From Halogranum rubrum (GTDB lineage: Archaea; Halobacteriota; Halobacteria; Halobacteriales; Haloferacaceae), in assembly GCF_900114455.1 (NCBI RefSeq), contig NZ_FOTC01000007.1, positions 62,001 through 126,000 of the forward strand: 64,000 nt of DNA. Reading direction: 5' to 3'. The position numbers and the translations under genes are program-made. This document shows, piece after piece, positions 23,997 to 33,273 of this stretch. How positions within the stretch are numbered: the first letter of the stretch is position 1; every line of letters begins with the position of its first letter. Below the pieces are notes generated by a model, which ran no database searches, was not told the origin of the DNA, and saw only the letters and a list, made by a program, of their open reading frames with translations.

Positions 23997-25229
23997 ATGT
24001 CTCTTTCGACCGGCGGTGGTGACACCGCCTCGGACGTCTATCTCGTCGGTGCAGGGCAGTCTCCCTACGGTGCCTTCCCCGACGAGAGCTATCGGTCCCT
24101 CTTCCGAACTGCCTACGAATCCGCCGAGCAGAGCGCCGGCGGTGTCGACCCCGGCGACGTCGACGAGGCGTTCGTCGGTACCCTCGGCGTCGGCGGGCGG
24201 CAACTGGGTCTCGCTGGCCCGGCAGTCACCGAACACGTCGGCCTCCACGGCGTCCCCTGTACCCGTGTCGAGAACGCCTGTGCGGCCTCCGGGTACGCCC
24301 TCCGACAGGCCGTGATGGCCGTCAAGAGCGGGATGGCTGACCTCGTTCTCGCGGGGGGCGTCGAAGTGATGACCGACATGTCCACCGAGGCGACGAAGTA
24401 CTGGCTCGGCGTCAGCGGCGAGACGGAGTGGGAGCGGATGGCCGGGACGACTTTTTCGGGAGTGTACGCCCAGATGGCCGATTCCTACCTCCGCGAGCAC
24501 GACGTCTCCCGCGAGGCGCTCTCGCACGTCGCGGTCAAGAACCACGCGAACGGCGCGAAGAACCCGGATGCACACCTCCGGTTCACCTGCACCGTCGAAG
24601 ACGCCGAGTCCGGCCCCGTCGTCGCCGACCCGCTCACACTGTATCACTGCTGTCCGACCTCCGACGGCGCGGCGGCGGTGTTCGTCGCCAGCGAAGCGGT
24701 GGCCCAATCGTTCGACGAGAAGGTCAAAATATCGGGTGTCGGTGCCGCGAGCGACCGTGTTGGCCTCTTTCAGCGCGACTCCTACACGTCGGTTCCGGCG
24801 TCGAAGCAGGCGGGCGAGGCGGCGTACGAGATGGCCGGAATCGGTCCAGCGAATCTCGACTTCGCAGAGGTCCACGACTGTTTCGCCATCGCCGAACTGC
24901 TCGCCTACGAGGACCTCGGCTTCTGTGAACGCGGTGAAGCGGGTGCCCTCGCGACGTCCGGTGCGACAGCCATCGACGGCGAGATGCCGGTGAACACGTC
25001 CGGCGGCCTCAAATCGAAGGGCCACCCGATCGGCGCGACCGGTGCTGGCCAAGCCGTCGAGGCGTTCAAGCAGTTGACGGGGAAGGCGGGAGCGCGCCAA
25101 CTCGACGACCCACAGCGCGGTCTGACGCACAACGTCGGCGGCAGCGGCGGCGCGGCCGTCGTCCACGTCTTCGAGCGCGAGGACGCCGACCCAGTGGCAG
25201 ACGACGAGAACACGGAGGTGGTGAGATGA
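23997..25229 (+). CDS. thiolase-family protein (archaeal acetyl-CoA acetyltransferase)
   Basis: A 410-residue thiolase of the SCP-X/archaeal type. The nucleophilic Cys is in VENACAASG (about residue 100), HDCFAIAE near 288 replaces the usual NEAFA loop, and HPIGATG near 343 carries the catalytic His. The last loop, NVGGSGGA, lacks the second Cys of biosynthetic thiolases, as in archaeal relatives. In archaea this protein forms a channel with HMG-CoA synthase and a DUF35 protein; here the next gene is a fusion of exactly those two folds with a 4-bp overlap. Confidence 0.9.
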   Translation: MSLSTGGGDTASDVYLVGAGQSPYGAFPDESYRSLFRTAYESAEQSAGGVDPGDVDEAFVGTLGVGGRQLGLAGPAVTEHVGLHGVPCTRVENACAASGYALRQAVMAVKSGMADLVLAGGVEVMTDMSTEATKYWLGVSGETEWERMAGTTFSGVYAQMADSYLREHDVSREALSHVAVKNHANGAKNPDAHLRFTCTVEDAESGPVVADPLTLYHCCPTSDGAAAVFVASEAVAQSFDEKVKISGVGAASDRVGLFQRDSYTSVPASKQAGEAAYEMAGIGPANLDFAEVHDCFAIAELLAYEDLGFCERGEAGALATSGATAIDGEMPVNTSGGLKSKGHPIGATGAGQAVEAFKQLTGKAGARQLDDPQRGLTHNVGGSGGAAVVHVFEREDADPVADDENTEVVR

Positions 25230-26659
25230 GCGGCGAGAGCCAGTCTGTCGGCGTCGGTATCGTAGGTGCAGGTATCTACCTCCCGCGGTACCGCATCGAC
25301 GCCGACGAGATTCGCGAAGCGTGGGGGCGGTTTCGGGCTTCAGGTGTTCGGTCGAAGGCCGTCGCCGCCGCCGACGAGGACAGTCTGACGATGGCCGCCG
25401 ACGCGGCGACCCGAGCACTCAACGCCACTGAGGTCGAAGCGAGAGAGATTCGCTGTCTCGCGTTCGGGACGACGACGCCGCCGCTGGCCGAGGAGGACCC
25501 GACGCCGCGACTCGGCGAGTTCCTCGGCGTTCCGGCCGACGCGACGCGACGATTCCTGACGGGGAGCACACGCGCGGGGACGCAGGCACTGCTCACCGCT
25601 GTCGGGACGGGCGCACTCCCGGCGCTCGTCGTCGCCGCGGACTGCCCGCGCGGCGAACCAGACAGTCCAGAGGGACACGCCGCTGGTGCGGGTGCGGCGG
25701 CGTTCGTGCTGACGGAAGGTGGTGCAACGAGACTCGCCGAGCACGCAGAGTACGCCGTCGACTACCCGGGCACACGCTTCCGCGAAGTCGGGAGCGACCG
25801 AGTCGAAGGCCTCGGCGTGAGCGCCTACGACCGGCAGGCGTTCGTCGAGTGCGTCGGCGGGGCCGTCGGGGAACTCGGCGAAGACGCCGACCCGGACACC
25901 GTCGCGTTGCACGCACCGGACGGAAAGTTACCGTATCGAGCGACGAAGGTGCTCGGCGTCGACACCGACGCCATTGCTTCAGTTACGCCGGTCCACGAGT
26001 TCGGTGACCTCGGCGCGGCGAGTCCGCTCGTCGCACTGGCGACGGCCCTCGAAACTGGTCACGAGCGAATCCTGACCGTCGGCTACGGGAGCGGTTCCGG
26101 GGCGGACGCGCTGTTGTTCGACGGCGATTCGGCGGCAGTCGAGCGCTCCGAGGCGGAGAGCGAGCAAGTGACCTACGCCGAGTATCTGCGACTCCGGGGT
26201 GAACTCACAGGTGACCCACCCGCCGGTGGCGGCGCAGCCGTCTCGGTGCCGTCGTGGCGACGAACCCGTGAGGCTCGGTACCGACTCGTCGCCGGGCAGT
26301 GTCCCGAGTGTGACGCACTGACGTATCCACCAGAAGGTGCCTGTCGAGCGTGCCACACGCTCGGCGAATTCGAGCGTGTGGCGTTGCCACGGCGGGGGGA
26401 AGTAGAGACGGTGACGACCACCTCGCCGGGCGGCGCGCCGCCGGAGTTCGCACAGTTCGGTGCGCAGGGTGGCGACTTCGCGGTGGCAATCGTCGCTTTC
26501 GAGCGTGACGGCCAGCGAGTGAGTATGCCCGTCCAAGTCGTCGACACCGCCCCCGAGGCAGTCGCCGCGGGCGACACCGTCGAGGCGACGATTCGACGCA
26601 TCTACACGCAGGAGGGTGTGACGCGGTACGGGACGAAGGTCCGGCTAGTAGGCGAGTAA
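25226..26659 (+). CDS. HMG-CoA-synthase-like protein fused to DUF35 (zinc ribbon + OB fold)
   Basis: A 477-residue fusion. Residues 8-320 have the HMG-CoA synthase fold (VGIVGAGIYLPRYRI at the N-terminus; HAPDGKLPYRATKVLG keeps the His motif). The catalytic Cys region, normally EFACKAGT, reads TGSTRAGT, and the Glu region has also changed, so it is probably not an active synthase. Residues 345-477 are DUF35: zinc ribbon CPECDAL...CRAC near 354-371, then an OB fold. With the thiolase it likely forms a CoA-ester-binding complex in acyl-CoA metabolism. True mevalonate HMG-CoA synthase must lie elsewhere. Confidence 0.85.
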   Translation: MSGESQSVGVGIVGAGIYLPRYRIDADEIREAWGRFRASGVRSKAVAAADEDSLTMAADAATRALNATEVEAREIRCLAFGTTTPPLAEEDPTPRLGEFLGVPADATRRFLTGSTRAGTQALLTAVGTGALPALVVAADCPRGEPDSPEGHAAGAGAAAFVLTEGGATRLAEHAEYAVDYPGTRFREVGSDRVEGLGVSAYDRQAFVECVGGAVGELGEDADPDTVALHAPDGKLPYRATKVLGVDTDAIASVTPVHEFGDLGAASPLVALATALETGHERILTVGYGSGSGADALLFDGDSAAVERSEAESEQVTYAEYLRLRGELTGDPPAGGGAAVSVPSWRRTREARYRLVAGQCPECDALTYPPEGACRACHTLGEFERVALPRRGEVETVTTTSPGGAPPEFAQFGAQGGDFAVAIVAFERDGQRVSMPVQVVDTAPEAVAAGDTVEATIRRIYTQEGVTRYGTKVRLVGE

Positions 26660-26664
26660 CTAAA

Positions 26665-27069
26665 CTAGACGAACCGCGCGAGCGACTCGCCGCTCTCCAG
26701 TGCGAGTAGCCGACGCTTGAGGTCGGTGCCGCCTTCCGCGGAGAAGCCGCCGAGTCCGTCGGCGGCGACGACGCGATGGCAGGGGACGACGATGGGCACG
26801 GGGTTGGCTCCGCAGGCCTGTCCGACCGCCTGTGCGGAGGAGTCCAGTTCGGCAGCGAGGTCACCGTAGGTTCGCGTCTGGCCGTAGGGGATGGCAGCCA
26901 TGAGTCGCATCACGTCGCCGACGAGTCCCTCTGGGTAGGAGACGGGGACGTCGAACTCGCGTCGCTCGCCGCGGCCGTAGGCGGCGAGTTGTGCTCGGAG
27001 CGTGTCCTCGTCGATATCGAGGTGCGACTCGTCGAGGCTCATCTCCGAGTCCAGTAGTTCGAAGCGCAT
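26665..27069 (-). CDS. ogt: methylated-DNA--protein-cysteine S-methyltransferase
   Basis: A 134-residue suicide protein that removes O6-alkyl groups from guanine. The acceptor motif IVVPCHRVV (Cys near 98) and the preceding helix-turn-helix region PYGQTRTYGDLAAELDS are intact. There is no N-terminal Ada domain. It converges on the HMGCS-like gene with only 5 bp between the stops. No regulator is adjacent. Confidence 0.93.
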   Translation of the reverse strand: MRFELLDSEMSLDESHLDIDEDTLRAQLAAYGRGERREFDVPVSYPEGLVGDVMRLMAAIPYGQTRTYGDLAAELDSSAQAVGQACGANPVPIVVPCHRVVAADGLGGFSAEGGTDLKRRLLALESGESLARFV

Positions 27070-27228
27070 GGAAGTGGCTACGAGACGAGCGGATATGTAA
27101 CCATCCGCTTCGTCTACGTTCGCCGACGACTCGCAGGTTATCAGTCACCCGGTCAGTCGGTGGTCACAATGTGGCATCGGGCCGCGAGCGACCGACGTGG
27201 CAGAAGAAATGAGACGGGAAGTGGAGTC

Positions 27229-27597
27229 CTACGACTCTCGCTCAGGGAGCGGTTCGATACGGAACACGTAGTCGTCGTAGGCGGCTTCCAGCCGTGTCGG
27301 TCCTTCCTCTTCGGTGTGTTCGGCACAGAGGAGTGCGACGGCCTCGACGGGACTCTGGGTGGTCTCTTCGATGTACCGTTCGAGGACCGAAAACGCCGCA
27401 GACTCCTCACAGCCGCGACGGTGGCACTCGCGAGGCGCATCCGACTCGTCGTAGTCGAGATCGACGTCCTCCGCGGTGTCGAGGTCGGCCGGTTCGCCTT
27501 CGTCACCTCGGCTAACGGCTTCCTCCATGTCGCGGCGGTACTGACGGCGGACTTCGTTTCGTGCCTGTTCGACGCGCCCTCGCTTCGTGTCACCCAT
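27229..27597 (-). CDS. small haloarchaeal Cys/His protein, unknown function
   Basis: A 122-residue acidic protein. The C-terminal half has CHRRGC (about 58-63), then ALLCAEH (about 88-94); together these Cys and His residues could bind zinc. The N-terminal 30 residues are a charged helix. The frame has normal haloarchaeal composition and is clearly coding, but no known fold was recognised. It is divergent from the 3-hydroxyacyl-CoA dehydrogenase gene. Confidence 0.6.
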   Translation of the reverse strand: MGDTKRGRVEQARNEVRRQYRRDMEEAVSRGDEGEPADLDTAEDVDLDYDESDAPRECHRRGCEESAAFSVLERYIEETTQSPVEAVALLCAEHTEEEGPTRLEAAYDDYVFRIEPLPERES

Positions 27598-27689
27598 GGA
27601 GTGAGGAAAGAGCGAGAAGGGGATAACACTGTGGCCCGCGGCGTCGACCGAAGAGAATGATTTAATCGGGCGGAGAGTGGCGATTCCTC

Positions 27690-28574
27690 ATGAACGTCTG
27701 TGTACTTGGTGCGGGGACGATGGGCCACGGCATCGCACAGGTCAGCGCGATGGGCGGCCACGACGTCGTGCTCCGCGACATCGACGAGGACATCGTCGAA
27801 CGGGGTCTCGACCACGTACGAGAGAACCTCCAGGGCGGCGTCGACCGAGGGAAAGTAACCGAGGCTGAGCGCGACGCCACGCTCGAGCGTCTCAGCGGGA
27901 CGACCGACCTCGAAACCGCCGTCGCCGACGCTGACCTCGTGGTAGAGGCGGTGCCGGAGAACGAGGAGTTGAAACGGGACGTGCTCTCGGAGGCCGAAGA
28001 GTACGTCTCCGCGGACTGCGTCGTCGCCAGCAACACCTCCTCTATCTCGGTGACGGGCATCGCGAGCGCACTCGACGACCCCACGCGAGCAATCGGTCTC
28101 CACTTCTTCAACCCGGTTCACATCATGGGGCTCGTCGAAGTCGTCGTCGCCGAACAGACGAGCGAGTCGACCCGGAAGTTCGCCGAGGAGTTCGTCGAAG
28201 GAGTCGGGAAGACGGCCGTCGTCGTCGAGGACTCGCCCGGATTCGCGAGTTCGCGACTCGGCGTCGCACTCGGCGTCGAAGCGATGCGGATGGTCCAAGA
28301 GGGCGTCGCCAGCGCCCGCGACATCGACGCGTCGATGGAACTCGGCTACAACCACCCGATGGGTCCCATCGAACTCGGTGACGTCGTCGGCCTCGACGTC
28401 CGACTGGGTATCCTCGAACATCTCCGAGAGGAACTGGGCGAGCGGTTCCGCCCGCCGACGATTCTGCGGAAGAAGGTCCGGGCAGGCAAACTGGGTAAGA
28501 AGTCGGGCGAGGGGTTCTACGTGTGGGAAGACGGCGAGATAGTCGGCGTCTCTGGAGAGGGTGACGACGAATGA
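27690..28574 (+). CDS. hbd: 3-hydroxyacyl-CoA dehydrogenase
   Basis: NAD-dependent oxidation of (S)-3-hydroxyacyl-CoA. The Rossmann loop GAGTMGHGIAQ (residues 7-17), catalytic His in GLHFFNPVHIMGLVEVV (about 137-153) and the C-terminal FYVW end are canonical. Length 294 residues is the single-domain Hbd/PaaH type. The stop overlaps the following enoyl-CoA hydratase start by 4 bp, so both are one beta-oxidation unit. It could serve fatty-acid or phenylacetate oxidation. Confidence 0.93.
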   Translation: MNVCVLGAGTMGHGIAQVSAMGGHDVVLRDIDEDIVERGLDHVRENLQGGVDRGKVTEAERDATLERLSGTTDLETAVADADLVVEAVPENEELKRDVLSEAEEYVSADCVVASNTSSISVTGIASALDDPTRAIGLHFFNPVHIMGLVEVVVAEQTSESTRKFAEEFVEGVGKTAVVVEDSPGFASSRLGVALGVEAMRMVQEGVASARDIDASMELGYNHPMGPIELGDVVGLDVRLGILEHLREELGERFRPPTILRKKVRAGKLGKKSGEGFYVWEDGEIVGVSGEGDDE

Positions 28575-29398
28575 CCGACGACACGACGGGCGTCCTCAAC
28601 GTCGCCGCCGACTGTGGTCTCGTCCGCGCCGAGGTGGGTGAGCGCGCCGAATACGTCGCCACCGTCACCATCGACCGGCCGGACGCGCGAAACGCGCTGA
28701 ACGGCCAGATTCGCGAGGAACTGAAGGCAATCTTCGACGCCGTCGCCGACGACGACGCGGTTCGAGTGGTCGTCCTCACCGGGGCCGACGAGGCGAAGGC
28801 GTTCGTCGCCGGGGCCGACGTGAGAGAACTCCGCGAACGCGGCGTCGTCGAACAGCGCGAGGCCAGCGAGCGCCCGCGAGTGTACGAGGCCGTCGCCGAC
28901 TGTCCGAAACCGGTTATCGCACGGGTGAACGGTCACGCCCTCGGCGGTGGCTGTGAACTCGCACAGGCCTGCGACGTACGCATCGCTCGCGAGGACGCCA
29001 AACTCGGGCAACCCGAGATAAACCTCGGCATCATCCCCGGGGGCGGCGGCACCCAGCGGTTGACCAGACTCGTCGGCCCGGGGCAGGCGATGCGCCTCGT
29101 GCTCTCGGGCGAGTTAATCGACGCGACGGAGGCGGCCGACATCGGCCTGGTCGAAGAGGCCGTGTCGCCGGGAGAACTGGACGAGCGAGTGGACGAACTG
29201 GCCGGGAAAATGGCCTCGAAGAGCCCGCTCGCACTGCAGCGCGCGAAGGAGGCCGTGAAGGCGGCGTCACGGCTGGACCTCGACGCCGGACTCGACTACG
29301 AGAAGGAACTGTTCGTCGGTCTCTTCGCGACCGAGGACAAAGACGAGGGCATCGACGCGTTCTTCGAGGACCGCGACCCCGAGTGGCGCGGGCGATAG
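28571..29398 (+). CDS. enoyl-CoA hydratase
   Basis: A 275-residue crotonase. Both catalytic glutamates are present: GGGCELAQACD (about 115-125) and LGQPEINLGIIPGGGG (about 136-151). A short N-terminal extension precedes the fold. It hydrates trans-2-enoyl-CoA to (S)-3-hydroxyacyl-CoA and is coupled by a 4-bp overlap to the dehydrogenase before it. Compare the paa-linked crotonase at 15116, whose second acid position differs. Confidence 0.93.
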   Translation: MTDDTTGVLNVAADCGLVRAEVGERAEYVATVTIDRPDARNALNGQIREELKAIFDAVADDDAVRVVVLTGADEAKAFVAGADVRELRERGVVEQREASERPRVYEAVADCPKPVIARVNGHALGGGCELAQACDVRIAREDAKLGQPEINLGIIPGGGGTQRLTRLVGPGQAMRLVLSGELIDATEAADIGLVEEAVSPGELDERVDELAGKMASKSPLALQRAKEAVKAASRLDLDAGLDYEKELFVGLFATEDKDEGIDAFFEDRDPEWRGR

Positions 29399-29443
29399 CG
29401 TAGAGCGCGTAGGTTTTTCAGATGGGGCGGTGGAGCGAGAGAT

Positions 29444-30049
29444 ATGGGCGCAGGTGACGACGACGAACGAGTCGGGAACAGCGAGACGAGGGGTGGAGAG
29501 CGTCCGACACGCCCGAAAGTCGACGACTTACTGGACGAGTTGGAGGTGCTAGAGGCGAAAGTTCACGCACCAGAGGCCAAAGAGCAGTTAGCCGAGACGA
29601 TTCGGCTGGCGCGACGACTCGATACACGTGGCCCGTTCGGTAACGTCGTCACCAGCTTCGACCGGACCGACGCCGCAGAGGCACTCGTCGGCAGCGTCGT
29701 CTTCGGGATTCCGATGCTCGTCGAAAGCGGGACCCTGGAAGTCGGGACGTTCGTCGCGAGCCACGTCGGCTATCTCCTCGGGACGCTCGCGTTCACCGTC
29801 GCACTCGTCTACGGGTTGCTCTACGTCGCCGACTTTCAGGAGGTCAAAATCGTCGACCCCGTCTTCGGACTGGTTCCCCGACGGATGGTCGGCGTGCTCA
29901 CCATCTCTGTGGTGACGGCGACGATGCTGATGACCGCCTGGGGACGCGTCGACTGGTCGACACCGTGGTTGGCCGCCTGTCAGGTGAGCGTCTGCTTCGT
30001 GGCGATGGCAATCGGCGCAGCACTGGGTGACATCCTCCCCGGGACCTAA
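29444..30049 (+). CDS. DUF2391-like integral membrane protein
   Basis: A 201-residue protein with a charged, coiled-coil-like N-terminus (about 20-55, DDLLDELEVLEAKVHAPEAK) and five or six hydrophobic segments from about residue 75 to 197. It fits the haloarchaeal DUF2391 (TIGR02587-like) membrane family. No transport signature or ligand residues are visible. It stands alone, 45 bp after the enoyl-CoA hydratase. Function unknown. Confidence 0.7.
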   Translation: MGAGDDDERVGNSETRGGERPTRPKVDDLLDELEVLEAKVHAPEAKEQLAETIRLARRLDTRGPFGNVVTSFDRTDAAEALVGSVVFGIPMLVESGTLEVGTFVASHVGYLLGTLAFTVALVYGLLYVADFQEVKIVDPVFGLVPRRMVGVLTISVVTATMLMTAWGRVDWSTPWLAACQVSVCFVAMAIGAALGDILPGT

Positions 30050-30114
30050 CCGGGGGTCGTGTTCGACACACGCACCCGGACGGTTTATCAGGAAGACAGA
30101 ACGTACGGGCACGT

Positions 30115-30732
30115 ATGACCACACGCAGACGTCTTCTCGTGGGGCTTCCAGGCCTCCTGGCGCTCGGGAGTGGCTGTACCGGGATACTCGACGACGCGAA
30201 GTCGTGGGAGGCGAAACCGGCGAAGACGGACGCCGCATCGAGCGCCGGGTACCAGTTGGAGGGTGTCGAAGACCTGACCGTCGAACGCGAGTTCGCCGGA
30301 CAGACGGTCACAGTCGTCAACAAGGTGGCGACGTACGAGAAGGCACTGTCGATTCCACTCCTCGGCGAGGCGAGACTCGGCGTCTTCGCGACCATCTCGA
30401 CGCCCGCAATCGAGATTGCGAATCAGACGTTCAACCCGGTCGGGGACTACGACAACGACCGACTCGTCGGGATGCTCCAGAGCAACTACGAGGGAATCAG
30501 CGACGTTCGAGAAGTTTCCTCGCAGACCGTCACAGTCCTCGGAAGCGACACGGAAGTGACTAAGTACGCTGGAAAGGCGGCGTTCTCCGGGCAGCAACTC
30601 GACGTGAACATCCACGTCGGGAAAGTGCGCCACGAAGCCGATTTCGTCGTCTGCTTCGGCGTCTATCCGACGCAGTTGAACGAGGAGAACAACGTGTTGT
30701 CGATGATGGCGGCGGCGGTCCACCCGGCCTGA
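30115..30732 (+). CDS. Tat-type lipoprotein of the DUF6517-like family
   Basis: A 205-residue exported protein. The signal has TTRRRLLVGLPGLLALG and a lipobox GSGC with Cys near 21, the usual haloarchaeal Tat lipoprotein arrangement. The mature domain is beta-rich, containing YEKALSIPLLGEARLGVFATIST and a final hydrophobic segment. Composition and layout match small DUF6517 lipoproteins of haloarchaea. Function unknown. It lies 65 bp after the DUF2391 gene. Confidence 0.75.
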   Translation: MTTRRRLLVGLPGLLALGSGCTGILDDAKSWEAKPAKTDAASSAGYQLEGVEDLTVEREFAGQTVTVVNKVATYEKALSIPLLGEARLGVFATISTPAIEIANQTFNPVGDYDNDRLVGMLQSNYEGISDVREVSSQTVTVLGSDTEVTKYAGKAAFSGQQLDVNIHVGKVRHEADFVVCFGVYPTQLNEENNVLSMMAAAVHPA

Positions 30733-30781
30733 AGAGGCAAGCCCAACAACGCTTTTCACCCCGGGCCGCAAGCGCGGGGGT

Positions 30782-30943
30782 ATGAACGCCGAACGCGTCG
30801 CTGGCGTCGTCCTCACCGTCCTCGGAGTCGTCGGCTACGTCGTCGGCGTCGCCGCTCCGTATCCCGGTCGAGCCTTCTCACTGACCGGCGTGATGGTCGG
30901 ACTCACGCTCCTCGCAATCGGGTCCGGGGAGGAAGACCAGTGA
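30782..30943 (+). CDS. 53-aa two-helix membrane microprotein
   Basis: ATG at 30782 to TGA at 30941. The protein is two hydrophobic segments, residues 5-25 and 34-47, followed by an acidic GEEDQ tail. Its stop overlaps a GTG start codon of the corA gene (GTGA at 30940-30943), which supports coupled translation and therefore a real gene. It could be a small subunit or regulator of the CorA channel, but this is inferred from position alone. Confidence 0.65.
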   Translation: MNAERVAGVVLTVLGVVGYVVGVAAPYPGRAFSLTGVMVGLTLLAIGSGEEDQ

Positions 30944-31917
30944 TAGAAGCGATGGTGTACACCGCAGAGAGCGTCGACCGCTACACCGACCTGGACCGAG
31001 CGAAACGTGCAGACGGGACGACGTGGGTGCGGGCAGAGTCGACCGATACAGAGGAACTCCAACGCGTCGCGGACGTGTTCGGCATCCACCCACTCTCGGT
31101 CGAAGACATCTACCGCGACATTCGGCCGAAGACCGAGCAGTTCCCCAACCACACGTTCGTGCTCGTCAAGACCGCCACACTGCGGCGAGGTGAGACGACG
31201 TTCGACGAGGAGATTCACACGCGACAGGTCGGTCTCTTTCTCGGTCCAGATTGGCTCGTGACGCTCGCCGTCGACGACGTCGAGGCCGTCCGGTCGGTCT
31301 GGAACAACATCGAAGACGGCGAGTCGCGGGCGCGTCGCTTCGGACCCGATTTCACAGCCTACCGTGTCGTCGACCGCATCGTCGACGGCTACTTCCTCCT
31401 CTTGGACGACGTCGAGACGACCATCGAAGCTATCGAAGACGGCATCCTCGGTGGTCCGGACCCGGACGTATTGGAAGCACTGAACGCCGTCCGACGAGAT
31501 CTGCTCTCGTTTCGGAAGGTCGTGTGGCCGACGCGAGAGGCGGTGAACGTGCTCGCTCGTGGCGACCCGGACGAGGTTCGAGATACGACGGAGAAGTACT
31601 ACCGCGACGTGTACGACCACCTCGTCCAGTTGGCAGATTTGACCGAGACGTACCGTGACCTCGCCAGAGGCGCTCGTGACATCTACCAGAACGCCGTCGC
31701 GCAGTCGACCAACGAGGTGATGAAGCGCCTGACCGTCGTCGCGACCATCATCCTCCCGCTGACGCTCGTCGTCGGTATCTTCGGGATGAACTTCTCGGGT
31801 GGTGCGTTCAACATGCCCGAACTCACGTGGGCGTACGGCTATCCGGCGGTGATGCTTGGGATGGCCGCCGTCTCGTTCGTTCTCCTCGCCTACTTCCGAC
31901 GAGAGGGGTGGCTCTGA
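30940..31917 (+). CDS. corA: CorA-family magnesium/cobalt transporter
   Basis: A 325-residue divalent-cation channel. The GMN selectivity motif is in VVGIFGMNFSGGAF (about 276-289), just after the first of two C-terminal membrane helices, and the preceding long helix runs ALNAVRRDLLSFRKVVWPTRE. The start could be GTG 30940, coupled to the microprotein stop, or ATG 30952. Length is in the usual 300-330 range. A Mg2+-responsive leader was not seen. Confidence 0.9.
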   Translation: MIEAMVYTAESVDRYTDLDRAKRADGTTWVRAESTDTEELQRVADVFGIHPLSVEDIYRDIRPKTEQFPNHTFVLVKTATLRRGETTFDEEIHTRQVGLFLGPDWLVTLAVDDVEAVRSVWNNIEDGESRARRFGPDFTAYRVVDRIVDGYFLLLDDVETTIEAIEDGILGGPDPDVLEALNAVRRDLLSFRKVVWPTREAVNVLARGDPDEVRDTTEKYYRDVYDHLVQLADLTETYRDLARGARDIYQNAVAQSTNEVMKRLTVVATIILPLTLVVGIFGMNFSGGAFNMPELTWAYGYPAVMLGMAAVSFVLLAYFRREGWL

Positions 31918-32072
31918 GGAATTCTAAAGAAAGGCTTATATTCTTAAAACACAGCCGAACGGCGGAACAGTTAATACCGTACCCCACAGCCAAAGTAGAG
32001 TCAGATTTGGGAGTAAATTGGGCCAGAATGGGCGCTATCGCTTGGTTTCGAGATATGCACAGCACCGATAAC

Positions 32073-32080
32073 TTTATATA
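32073..32080 (+). promoter_or_regulatory. TATA box of the tfb gene
   Basis: TTTATATA in an AT-rich patch of the 252-bp spacer before tfb. Transcription would start near 32103, leaving a 5' leader of about 65 nt, longer than usual for haloarchaea. A second TATA-like CTTATATTC lies at about 31936. Confidence 0.6.
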
Positions 32081-32169
32081 GTTTTCGTGCTTACTATGTG
32101 TAAGGACGCTACCCCCGGAAGTTCTCTCTTCTTTCCCTTCCTCGAGAGGTCGCCGTCCGCCCACCCATC

Positions 32170-33144
32170 ATGAGCGAAACGAACATCAGACGACACAAGA
32201 CCCGCACCAGCACCTCCGAAACGGAGCGAACGCAGACAGAGTCGGTACGAACCTGTCCCGAGTGTGACGGCCGTCTCCTCACCGACGAAGAGCACGGAGA
32301 ACTGGTCTGCGGTGACTGCGGTCTCGTCGTCGAAGAGGCCAACGTCGACCGCGGTCCGGAGTGGCGCGCATTCGATAGCGCCGAACGTGACTCGAAGTCC
32401 CGCGTCGGTGCGCCGACGACGAAGATGATGCACGACAAGGGGCTATCGACCAACATCGGCTGGCAGGACAAAGACGCCTACGGCAAGACGCTGTCGTCGC
32501 GACAGCGCCAGCAGATGCAGCGCCTCCGCACCTGGAACGAGCGGTTCCGCACCCGCGACTCCAAAGAGCGCAACCTGAAGCAGGCGCTCGGCGAAATCGA
32601 CCGCATGGCGAGCGCACTGGGCCTCCCACAGGCCGTCCGTGAGACGGCGTCGGTCATCTACCGCCGCGCACTGGCCGAAGACCTCCTCCCCGGCCGCTCC
32701 ATCGAAGGTGTCGCGACCGCCGCTCTCTACGCGTCGGCTCGACAGGCCGGCACGCCGCGGAGCCTCGACGAGATTGCGAGCGTCTCTCGCGTCGACAAGA
32801 TGGAACTGACTCGGACGTACCGCTACGTCGTCCGCGAACTCAAACTGGAGATTCAGCCCGCTGACCCGGAACAGTACGTTCCGCGGTTCGCCAGTGACCT
32901 CGGTCTCTCTGACGAGGCCGAACGTCGAGCACGCGAACTGCTCCGCACGGCCAAAGAAGCCGGCATCCACAGCGGAAAGTCGCCGGTCGGCCTCGCGGCC
33001 GCCGCCGTCTACGCCGCTGCACTGTTGACCAACGAGAAGGTCACGCAGAGTCAGGTGTCGAGCGTCGCCAACATCAGCGAAGTCACCATCCGCAACCGAT
33101 ACAAAGAGCTTCTCGAAGCCGCAAACATCGGTCTGTTCGCCTGA
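32170..33144 (+). CDS. tfb: transcription initiation factor TFB
   Basis: Archaeal TFIIB homologue (324 residues) that recruits RNA polymerase to TBP-bound promoters and reads the BRE. The zinc ribbon has Cys29, Cys32, Cys47 and Cys50. The B-finger/reader region follows (EWRAFDSAERDSKSRVG). The two cyclin repeats span about 118-215 and 216-315, each with the SIEGVATAALY or SPVGLAAAAVY core. Haloarchaea usually carry several TFB paralogues, so the symbol is not numbered. It is monocistronic with a long leader. Confidence 0.96.
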   Translation: MSETNIRRHKTRTSTSETERTQTESVRTCPECDGRLLTDEEHGELVCGDCGLVVEEANVDRGPEWRAFDSAERDSKSRVGAPTTKMMHDKGLSTNIGWQDKDAYGKTLSSRQRQQMQRLRTWNERFRTRDSKERNLKQALGEIDRMASALGLPQAVRETASVIYRRALAEDLLPGRSIEGVATAALYASARQAGTPRSLDEIASVSRVDKMELTRTYRYVVRELKLEIQPADPEQYVPRFASDLGLSDEAERRARELLRTAKEAGIHSGKSPVGLAAAAVYAAALLTNEKVTQSQVSSVANISEVTIRNRYKELLEAANIGLFA

Positions 33145-33273
33145 TTGGGTGACGCGGACGGCAGTCCGTCCAACGTTTTTCCGGTATTTCGCCGAGTAGA
33201 GCGCCAGCGGTACGCCCGTATAACAGTCTGTTGGCGCGCAAACGTTTATTGAGTCGGCAGACGCACTGTGTGT

